DNA from: Streptomyces noursei
GTDB lineage: Bacteria > Actinomycetota > Actinomycetes > Streptomycetales > Streptomycetaceae
Direction: 5' to 3'
Assembly: GCF_001646665.1 (NCBI RefSeq)
Contig: NZ_LWBU01000091.1
Span: 180,294-244,293 of the forward strand
DNA length: 64,000 nt
Under the pieces are notes generated by a model. The model saw only the letters and a program-made list of their open reading frames with translations. It had not been told where the DNA came from and did not search any database. Positions 58,301 to 64,000 of the stretch are shown here, in pieces (within the stretch, counting starts at the first letter, position 1; each line of letters opens with the position of its first letter). A program made the position numbers and the translations under genes.

Positions 58301-60574
58301 CGCGGCGACATCGACAAGCGGCGGAAGGGTACGCGGAAGGGCGAGCAGTCCTTCGGGGGCCAGCGCCGCGAGGTCATCCCGCTGGCGAACCTGGACGACT
58401 GGCTGGACTTCGCGGAGGCGCTGCTGGGGACGCACGACGTGCCGACGGAGTCGCTGGTTCCCACCTTCGACTCGCTCGACGTACTGGAGCGGTACGAGGA
58501 CGAGCTGCCCGGCTGGATGGGCATGGACTGGTCGTATTGGCTGGAGGGGCGGTTCCCGTGGGTGGGGGTTGCGGGGGATGTGGCCAAGCGGCAGGGCTTC
58601 TTCCATTGGGAGTTGGAGTTTGCCCAGGTGTTTGGGGGGCGGGGCGGGTTTGACTTGCAGGTCGGGAATCCACCGTGGGTTCGACCACAGTGGCAGGAAG
58701 ATTTGACTCTGGCAGAGCTGGAGCCTTGGTTCATGCTGACGCAGAACTCGGGAGCAGCCGAGTGGCGTCTGCGTAAGGACGACGTTCTACGCGCCGCAGC
58801 AGAGAACCAGGCGTACATTTTGGGTGAGTTGGCAGCTCACGCTGGGACCGTCGCCACGCTGGGCAGTCCAGCTACATATCCGCTGCTGGTGGGAACCCAG
58901 GGTGACCTGTATCGCGCGTTCATGGCGCGGGTGTGGCAACACCTCGCCCACATCGGCAGCGCGGGGATGATCCACCCAGACACCCACTTCGGAGGGGTGC
59001 GCGAAGGAGCTATCCGGGCGGCGGCTTACCGGCATCTGCGCGTGCACGCTCATTTCGTTAATTCCGCAAACTGGGCGTTCGATGACCTCACCCGGTCTCA
59101 GGAATTCGCGATGCATGTGTACGGCCCTTCCCGTGAGCCCGACTTCCTCCATCTGAGTGAACTGCGCGATGCCGACATCCTTCCCGATTCACTGTCACAT
59201 GACGGAAGCGGCGAGGCGCCAGGAATCAAGCACAAGGGCTCATGGGACATCCGTCCGCATCGAGAGCGTGTGGTTCATGTCGACACGGAGCTGCTTGCCA
59301 CTTGGAGGTCTCTTTCCGACTCGGCGGGACAAGCTGCAGAAACTCCGCTGCTGTACCCCGTGTTGCGTAGTGAACAAGGGGCCATCGAGGCCTTGGCTGG
59401 CTATAGCAACAGCCTCGGCGACCACCAGCCTCTGATCACGAGTGGATATCACGAGTCTGGAGCGAAGAAGGATGGTCTGATTCGCTGGGAGAATCGAACC
59501 GTGCCATCCATCTCGGACGTCATCCTCCAAGGACCGCACTTCGCCGCCGCGCTACCGTTCTACAAACAGCCGCGAATCCCATGCCGAAGCAACAGGGACT
59601 GGGATCTGGTTGTGCCAACGGAGACGCCCGAAGACTACATCCCGGTAACCAACTTCGTCCGGAATGTGAGCGAGGAAGCTTACCTCAACGCCCAGGACTC
59701 CTGGGGAGGTAGACCTTCCACGTCGTACTACCGATTGGCTTGGCGTCGCATGATCCCGTTCAATACAAGCCGCAGCTTGCAGGCGGCCATTCTGCCGCCC
59801 GGCCCTGCCCACATTGACGCAGTCAACTCAACTACTTTGGGCAGCAATCTTCTAACCACCCTCAATGCGGGTTTCTGGGCCGCACTGCCTCTTGACTACG
59901 TGCTGCGTATCACAAGTCGCTCGAACCTGCACAGCGGCGAGGCTCGAAAGATGCCCGCGCCCACCATTCACCATCCGCTGGCCTCCGCCCTACTCCTCCG
60001 TACGCTCCGACTCAACGTCATCACCGCCCACTACGCTCCTCTCTGGGAGGAACTCTTCGATCCTCGGTGGGCAGGCTACGAGGATTGGGCCAACCCCGCG
60101 TGGTCGGGCCTTAAGCCCCTTTCCGCAGGTCTTGGGCCGACCTGGGAGTACACCACTCCACTTCGCACGGAGCACGAACGCCGTGCCGCGCTCGTTGAAC
60201 TGGACGCGCTAGTGGCCGTCTGGCTTGGGATCAACGCCGACCAGCTCGTTGCGATCTTCAAATCCCGTTACCCTCAGCTTTACGACTTCGAGTCGGCCAC
60301 CTTCTTTGACGCTCTCGGCCGCAAGATCGCCGAAAACCACAACACCTACGGCCACGGTCAAACCAAGCAGGACTGGCTCGACTTCGAAGCCCACCTCGCC
60401 GACCCCACTAACACCCCGCCCCCCGCCGGCTACGTCGGGCCCTTCTGCAAGGCCGATCGTGAAGCCGAGATGCGGGCCGCCCACGCGCACTTCCAGGCGC
60501 GGCTGGACAAGGAGATCAAGCTCGGGCGTTGGACGCCTCCGGCGCGCAAGGCGGCCGTGGAGAGCGCAGCATGA
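55394..60574 (+). CDS. Large adenine-type DNA methyltransferase (Eco57I/DrmMI/PglX-like)
   Basis: This 1726-residue protein has a helical N-terminal region (about 1-600) with YRILFLLYAEARPELGILP, as in type IIG and PglX-like enzymes. The N6-adenine methyltransferase core has motif I CEPALGSGAFLNEA (about 650) and motif IV GNPPW (about 1090), separated by a large insertion. The C-terminal 600 residues should hold target recognition. ATG 55394 follows GAGAG at short distance. From about 58,620 the base composition becomes visibly less GC-rich with many A/T third positions, so the C-terminal third looks exchanged. It would modify host DNA, or act with the helicase upstream; no separate nuclease motif was recognised. 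Confidence 0.9.
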   Translation: MTYDSLVNRGDYFSAHYLAEVLPKDLKTGLLQTWKEREEAAKPPAGTGEAAPSEGPDMLREDTKQALPVTPRAGLRALRRNYFRARSFFALPEDAEGTASVPDAGDDALTYGAPAWRERVHALNAEVLRALGYDAKPGNLTVWRAGQSHEITVAHVEKGLVAVDCGWAAEADAALDPDGPGRLLDPVVLDGSNSLTTGSKLASFLFACDEAPRYVLLLVGGVVVLADRMVWGEGRYLAVSLDIALQRNDTRPGGELDTVAALFGADSLRTPEEGGENPLAELVGKSTKHAVGVSSDLRDGLRLSVELIANEVLERLREQGVQPQDIGELPELGRQLTRESLRYLYRILFLLYAEARPELGILPSDYPEYQLGYGLGRLGELVAERDLVDEKSRRGFYLYESLDLLFRKVQDGYRPRRTHGETAEAAESAEAVGSVGAKTSEDLGLRFEPLHSTLFERDSIKLIGADAVVDPRHDADEALARGERVRYLDTRLRNATLYEVLHKLMLTKGKKGERGGFISYAQLGINQLGAVYEGLMSYSGFIAGEELYEVAKGGDPKDGSWLVPKSKADEYPDTVFVRRPDRDTGEELRVRYAPGSFVYRLSGRDRQTSASYYTPESLTKVTVELALQHRLDQDGTETKARELLDWKICEPALGSGAFLNEAINQVAAEYLRRRQKELGRSIDTEQYAVELQKAKAYIALHNSYGVDLNETAVELAEVSLWLNTMHPGMEAPWFGLHLRRGNSLIGGRREVYSPERLKKGGWLGTTPERYPLADAQAGVPLPEGAVHHFLLPAKEWGAVAAEKEAKALAPEAAKALGAWRKAVTKSPTAKQTARLQGLARRAEYLWDLVVQRLTISEREISRRVDVWEAEPGWLRRPKEAVPREKVLADLTAVDTPYWRLKKLMDTWCALWFWPVQEAGLLDGTDARYQRAEVPPARQGGAVAESGASDVIRTYEEVDLLGNVTVKEVKRGDIDKRRKGTRKGEQSFGGQRREVIPLANLDDWLDFAEALLGTHDVPTESLVPTFDSLDVLERYEDELPGWMGMDWSYWLEGRFPWVGVAGDVAKRQGFFHWELEFAQVFGGRGGFDLQVGNPPWVRPQWQEDLTLAELEPWFMLTQNSGAAEWRLRKDDVLRAAAENQAYILGELAAHAGTVATLGSPATYPLLVGTQGDLYRAFMARVWQHLAHIGSAGMIHPDTHFGGVREGAIRAAAYRHLRVHAHFVNSANWAFDDLTRSQEFAMHVYGPSREPDFLHLSELRDADILPDSLSHDGSGEAPGIKHKGSWDIRPHRERVVHVDTELLATWRSLSDSAGQAAETPLLYPVLRSEQGAIEALAGYSNSLGDHQPLITSGYHESGAKKDGLIRWENRTVPSISDVILQGPHFAAALPFYKQPRIPCRSNRDWDLVVPTETPEDYIPVTNFVRNVSEEAYLNAQDSWGGRPSTSYYRLAWRRMIPFNTSRSLQAAILPPGPAHIDAVNSTTLGSNLLTTLNAGFWAALPLDYVLRITSRSNLHSGEARKMPAPTIHHPLASALLLRTLRLNVITAHYAPLWEELFDPRWAGYEDWANPAWSGLKPLSAGLGPTWEYTTPLRTEHERRAALVELDALVAVWLGINADQLVAIFKSRYPQLYDFESATFFDALGRKIAENHNTYGHGQTKQDWLDFEAHLADPTNTPPPAGYVGPFCKADREAEMRAAHAHFQARLDKEIKLGRWTPPARKAAVESAA

Positions 60575-60579
60575 CATGC

Positions 60580-60613
60580 GGCTGCCCCGGACCCTTCGAG
60601 GTCCGGGGCAGCC
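60580..60613. terminator. Perfect stem-loop terminator after methyltransferase
   Basis: A 14-bp perfect stem (GGCTGCCCCGGACC and its complement) with the loop CTTCGA lies 5 nt after the methyltransferase stop and 11 nt from the DUF397 stop, between convergent genes. Confidence 0.85.
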
Positions 60614-60624
60614 ACGTTGTCGTC

Positions 60625-60828
60625 CTACCGGCGTGCGAAGCCGACGAACGCCGTCCAGGCGGACGTTCCGACCACGAGCCCAGGGCGGCCCGTGTCCTTC
60701 GAGTCGCGGACGTGGACACAGCTCCGGCACCCGGCCACCTCGACGCACTGGCCACCGTCACCGGCGCTGTAGCTGCTCTTGAACCAGGCAAGCGTGTCGT
60801 TCTCATGCCCGGGCTTATTCGCGTTCAT
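60625..60828 (-). CDS. DUF397 family small protein
   Basis: This 67-residue protein belongs to DUF397, a small actinobacterial family; the hallmark WFKSSYSAGDGGQCVEVA and the end GTSAWTAFVGFA are clear. DUF397 proteins are almost always encoded beside an XRE regulator with a DUF5753/Scr1 domain and are thought to be its antagonist or partner. ATG 60828 overlaps the regulator stop (ATGA), so the two are translationally coupled. Confidence 0.92.
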   Translation of the reverse strand: MNANKPGHENDTLAWFKSSYSAGDGGQCVEVAGCRSCVHVRDSKDTGRPGLVVGTSAWTAFVGFARR

Positions 60829-61685
60829 TGGTCTCCCAGCAACTTCTCGATCAGGGCCTGCGAATCCCACGGTGTGAGGGCCTGAGCACGCAGGCTGCCA
60901 TACGTAGCCTCCAGCTCACGGACCTTGCCCCGCTCGGTGTGCAGACGGCTGTCGCTCTGCACTTCTGCGTAGGCAATCCTGCGTCCGTCCTTCATCTCCA
61001 TCAAGGTGAAAGGCCCTGCGAGGCCCGCATGTTCCTCGCGATCGAGCGGCATCACTTGGACCTCGATGTTGCGCGACTGGCTGACCAGCAGGATGTGCTC
61101 CAGCTGACCTCGCCAAACGTCCCGTCCGCCGAGCCGCTTGCGAAGCACAGCCTCCTCGATCACGAAGCTCACATGTGGGTGTGGGCGCCTGGAGAAGATC
61201 TGCTGCCTGGCCAATCGGGCTGCGATCCGCTCCGTGATGACCGACTCGTCGAGGAGCGGCCGCCACATGCCGAACACCGCCCTGGCGCACTCCTCGGTCT
61301 GCAAGAGGCCGTTGACTACATGCGTGTCGTACACATGAAGCTCAACCGCCTCCGCCTCCAACTTCGCCGCGTCCCGGAAGAACGCCGGGTACTGCGCCCG
61401 CGCGACCTCCTCCTTCATCTCCTTGAGGACCTCGCCCGCGTCGAGCAACTCGTCCGCCTGGTCGATGAAGCGCGGCGGCGGGACCCTCCGCCCCTGTTCG
61501 TACGCCGCGATCGTCGACGCCGAGTACCCCAGCCGCGCCCCGAACTCGGACCGCTCCACCCCGGCCCGTACCCGGAACCGTTTCAACTGGCGGCCGAAGA
61601 CGCGCAGGATGCCCGAGCCCGGGTCCGGTGCGGCGGCGTCGCCGACCGGGTCCTCGTCCTCTGCCGGCCGGGTGGATTCGTTCAT
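60825..61685 (-). CDS. XRE-type regulator with DUF5753 (Scr1-like) domain
   Basis: This 286-residue protein has an N-terminal helix-turn-helix (about 27-85, with RVRAGVERSEFGARLGYSAS) and a C-terminal DUF5753 domain (about 100-280; VYDTHVVNGLLQTEEC and RGQLEHILLVSQ are typical). Such proteins, with their DUF397 partners, form large paralogous sets in Streptomyces that influence development and antibiotic production. It probably controls itself and the divergent ATPase gene through the inverted repeat at 61798-61812. ATG 61685 is the natural start. Confidence 0.92.
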   Translation of the reverse strand: MNESTRPAEDEDPVGDAAAPDPGSGILRVFGRQLKRFRVRAGVERSEFGARLGYSASTIAAYEQGRRVPPPRFIDQADELLDAGEVLKEMKEEVARAQYPAFFRDAAKLEAEAVELHVYDTHVVNGLLQTEECARAVFGMWRPLLDESVITERIAARLARQQIFSRRPHPHVSFVIEEAVLRKRLGGRDVWRGQLEHILLVSQSRNIEVQVMPLDREEHAGLAGPFTLMEMKDGRRIAYAEVQSDSRLHTERGKVRELEATYGSLRAQALTPWDSQALIEKLLGDQ

Positions 61686-61797
61686 TGCCCGCCATCACCT
61701 CCACCGGCCAACGCCGCTCCGCGTCGGCCGTCACGCTCCGCGCCGCCTACAGGCACCGACACCGCGCCTACCGCTGCCCCCTGTACGCACGCCGGGC

Positions 61798-61812
61798 CTT
61801 ACTCAGCGTAAG
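61798..61812. promoter_or_regulatory. Inverted repeat in divergent promoter
   Basis: CTTAC-TCAGC-GTAAG lies between the XRE regulator and the divergent ATPase gene, 24 bp before the ATPase start. It is a candidate operator for the XRE protein. Confidence 0.4.
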
Positions 61813-61835
61813 CGACAGACGTCAGCCTGTGTCCC

Positions 61836-62276
61836 ATGAACAGCGAAACTTCGCCCGCATCCACCGCCCTTGAGTTCGCGATGCGCTTCACGTCCTCACC
61901 TCGCGGTGCCCGCCTCGCCCGGCGGTTCGTCTCCCACCGTCTGGACTGCTGGGGGCACCCGTACACCTCGACCGCCAACGAGACGATGACGCTGATCGCC
62001 GCCGAGCTGACCGGCAACGCCGTACGTCACGGGCACGTGCCCGGGCGGGACTTCCATCTCCGGCTCACCGACTCGGCGGCCACCCTGCGTATCGAGGTCA
62101 CCGACACCCGTACCGAGCGCGTACCGCTGCTGTCCTCCCACGAGCCGCCCGGGGACGCCGAGTCGGGGCGCGGGCTGCTCGTGGTGGCGCGGCTGGCGAG
62201 TCGGTGGGCGGTGGCGCCGCGCGTGGGCGCTCCGGGGAAGACCGTGTGGGCCGAACTGCACCTTTCACGCCAATGA
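61836..62276 (+). CDS. ATP-binding protein, anti-sigma-factor (RsbW-like) kinase fold
   Basis: This 146-residue protein has a GHKL ATPase fold with an N box in LIAAELTGNAVRHG (about 54-67), a G1 box in RIEVTDTR and a G2-like GRGLLVVARLA. Small proteins of this kind in Streptomyces are RsbW-like anti-sigma or regulatory kinases. It is divergent from the XRE/DUF397 pair, a threesome repeated many times in Streptomyces genomes. ATG 61836 is chosen as the only good start. Confidence 0.88.
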   Translation: MNSETSPASTALEFAMRFTSSPRGARLARRFVSHRLDCWGHPYTSTANETMTLIAAELTGNAVRHGHVPGRDFHLRLTDSAATLRIEVTDTRTERVPLLSSHEPPGDAESGRGLLVVARLASRWAVAPRVGAPGKTVWAELHLSRQ

Positions 62277-62380
62277 CCAGCGGGTTTTCGGAAATTGGCC
62301 GACGGTCTGTCCGTGCATGTCGCTAGGGTCGTGCGTCCGTGTGTGCACTGCACGGGGGAGCCCAAGGGGGAACAGCGCAC

Positions 62381-62806
62381 GTGAGCAGCACCCATCACAC
62401 CGACCCGGCCGCCGGTTACCGCATCTCCATCGTCGACGAAGATCCGCTGCGCGCGCGGCGCGAGGCCCGCGAGTTGCTCGCCGCCCTCGCCGAGGCGGAC
62501 CCGCAGGCCGCGCTCGACGTTCCGGCCGGACCCGCGGCCACCGGCACCACCACCGACAAGGGCGGACCGGTCGCGGAGCTCCTCGGTCTGGTGTTCGGCG
62601 GCGGCTCCCTGGTCGCCGCCGCCCTTCAGCTGTGGCTGGCGCGCGTGCCGCAGCGGACGATCGTCGTGACGCGGCCCGACGGGGCGACGCTGACGATCTC
62701 CGGGAAGCAGGCCCGCGCGGACGACGCGCAGATCGAGCGGTTCCTCAACGGAGACTCCGGCCCCACGGAGGGCGACGGCGCGCAGGGCGGGCCGGGCGCG
62801 GCGTGA
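62381..62806 (+). CDS. Effector-associated constant component EACC1-like protein
   Basis: This 141-residue protein starts with YRISIVDEDPLRARREARELLAAL, continues through a Gly/Ala-rich membrane-like helix (VFGGGSLVAAALQLWL, about 70-85), and ends with a small beta unit (RTIVVTRPDGATLTISGKQA). This layout fits EACC1, a component described as a constant neighbour of effector proteases and NTPases in predicted bacterial conflict and death systems. GTG 62381 is followed by a 4-bp GTGA overlap with the caspase-like gene, so the two are made together. Confidence 0.78.
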   Translation: MSSTHHTDPAAGYRISIVDEDPLRARREARELLAALAEADPQAALDVPAGPAATGTTTDKGGPVAELLGLVFGGGSLVAAALQLWLARVPQRTIVVTRPDGATLTISGKQARADDAQIERFLNGDSGPTEGDGAQGGPGAA

Positions 62807-64000
62807 GTGACAACGACCGGTACGCCATGCTCATCGGCGTATCCACGTACGACAGCGCCCGGTACCACGACCTGCCCGCGGTGCGGGCGGACCTGCACTA
62901 CATGCAGGCGGTGCTGGAGAGCACCGAGATCGGCATGTACAACGACTGCGCGATGGTCGCGGAGCCGACGCGCGCCGAGATGCTGCACGCCGTCGAGACG
63001 TTCCTGGAGGAACGGCAGGCCAGCGAGACGGCGCTGCTCTACTTCAGCGGGCACGGGGAGTTCTGCGAGGCGGACGGACAGCTGTACTTCCTGACCCGGG
63101 ACGCCGATCCGGACGACCTGCCGGGTACGGCCGTGCCGGCCGAGTTCCTGGAGCGGATGCTCACGTCGTGCCGGGCCTCCTCGAAGGTCGTGCTGCTCGA
63201 CTGCTGCTCCAGCGGTTCCGTCGTCCAGGGGTGGACGGCCAAGGGAGCGGCGGACGGCGGCGAACGGCCCGCGCCCAGCACGCTGCTGCGGCCGACCGGT
63301 GTGTACTTCATCACCGCCTCGGACGCCCTCCAGGCCGCCTCGGCACTGGCTCCGGCCGGTTCCTCGCTCGGCACGTCGCGGTTCACCGGGGAGATCGTCG
63401 AGGGGCTGCGCAGCGGACGGATCAAGGACAGCGGCTGGATCACGCCGGACGACCTGTTCGAGTACCTGACCGCGCAGATGGTCCGCATCGGCGTGCCCGA
63501 GGAGCAGCGGCCCACGAAGTCCACCATCCGTGCGACGCATTCCCTGCCGCTGGCCCGTTCGGTGGCGCGGTCCGTCCGGCTCCCCGAGCCGGCGCCGGAA
63601 GGCGGTGGCGGTCTGCCGGTCTCCTCGGCGCTGTCGAAGGCCCGGGGCCTTGTCGCGCAGGACGCGCGGGACGGCGTCGACCGGGAGCGTCTGCTGCGCT
63701 ACTACGCGCACTGCCTGCGGGCGCAGGCCGAGTCGAAGATGCTGCCCGACCGGGACAGTGGCCGGGGCTCCGACTACTTCCTGCTGGGGCAGGGGGCGGA
63801 GACGATCCAGTCGGGACTGGGGTCCGGTCTTCCCGCGCCCGGTGGGCTGCCCAGGGCGAAGAGCACCGGGGCGAAGGTCGACGAGGCCGGGCTGCAGGAG
63901 TACTGGTACGGGTACCCGGCCGTGACCCTGACTGAGCGCGGCGGTAACGGCGGCCGGCGGGCCGCCGTGCGCATCGCGCCGCTGCTGGTCCAGCCGATGG
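62803..64000 (+). CDS. Caspase-like (peptidase C14) protease, cut by window edge
   Basis: The first 399 codons are present and the frame stays open to the edge. The N-terminal caspase/metacaspase domain (about 5-240) begins RYAMLIGVSTYD and has the catalytic His in YFSGHGE (about 83) and catalytic Cys in LLDCCSSGS (about 132). After about 270, a helical region of unknown type follows and may lead to a sensor or NTPase domain outside the window. Such proteases, paired with EACC1, are predicted to trigger cell death or proteolysis in response to infection. GTG 62803 overlaps the EACC1 stop. Confidence 0.88.
   Translation, partial: MSDNDRYAMLIGVSTYDSARYHDLPAVRADLHYMQAVLESTEIGMYNDCAMVAEPTRAEMLHAVETFLEERQASETALLYFSGHGEFCEADGQLYFLTRDADPDDLPGTAVPAEFLERMLTSCRASSKVVLLDCCSSGSVVQGWTAKGAADGGERPAPSTLLRPTGVYFITASDALQAASALAPAGSSLGTSRFTGEIVEGLRSGRIKDSGWITPDDLFEYLTAQMVRIGVPEEQRPTKSTIRATHSLPLARSVARSVRLPEPAPEGGGGLPVSSALSKARGLVAQDARDGVDRERLLRYYAHCLRAQAESKMLPDRDSGRGSDYFLLGQGAETIQSGLGSGLPAPGGLPRAKSTGAKVDEAGLQEYWYGYPAVTLTERGGNGGRRAAVRIAPLLVQPM

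Noticed and set aside
50249..60574. Complete DISARM or Pgl/BREX system
   Set aside because: No DrmA, DrmB, DrmC, PglZ or PglY equivalent is present in the window; only individual components are similar.

Overview
The window is high-GC actinobacterial chromosome and is almost certainly from a Streptomyces. Codon third positions are nearly all G/C, GTG starts are common, and many genes overlap by the 4-bp GTGA or ATGA type. Several blocks match S. coelicolor gene sets from memory: xylFGH-rok7B7, ngcEFG, the 904-residue aconitase and the HTH-MurA. I saw no rRNA, tRNA, CRISPR array, insertion sequence or integrase.

Layout. 0.1-5.2 kb: aldo/keto reductase, a tiny zinc-ribbon protein, an AIM24/ABC-ATPase/permease operon, a Pth2-like hydrolase and a DUF4142 protein. 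5.3-8.5 kb: a DUF692 (MNIO-type) enzyme coupled to a TIGR04222 membrane protein with a Gly/Cys tail, then a tail-less paralogue; this resembles a peptide- or protein-modification locus. 8.7-14.6 kb: late heme genes (chdC, protoporphyrinogen/coproporphyrinogen oxidase, hemE) around a DUF4349 lipoprotein and a CoA-disulfide-reductase-like flavoprotein. 14.6-21.5 kb: DUF3000, an orphan LuxR-type response regulator, RNase D and a two-gene beta-oxidation operon. 21.8-27.4 kb: recQ, an APC amino-acid permease and dxs. 27.5-36.2 kb: sugar uptake, with xylFGH beside the ROK regulator Rok7B7, then the ngcEFG transporter. 36.6-46.8 kb: a secreted GH92 mannosidase, aconitase, a methyltransferase, a small phosphatase, a VOC protein and an HTH-MurA fusion.

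46.8-64.0 kb is an accessory, defence-like island. A McrBC-type pair on the minus strand is divergent from a four-gene run: an unknown alpha-helical protein, a Ser/Thr kinase, a DrmD-like SNF2 helicase and a 1726-residue adenine-type DNA methyltransferase. The methyltransferase C-terminal third has different base composition. Next come an XRE/DUF397 pair, a divergent histidine-kinase-like ATPase, and an EACC1 plus caspase-like protease pair that runs off the right edge.

How the genes fit together. The sugar block links uptake (xylose-type ABC, chitobiose/GlcNAc-type ABC), a ROK regulator and an extracellular mannosidase. One half-site, TGACAACG, recurs in front of the xyl operon and the mannosidase. 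The two most interesting loci are the MNIO/TIGR04222 pair and the kinase-helicase-methylase plus McrBC cluster. Perfect stem-loop terminators at many convergent ends mark the transcription units clearly.
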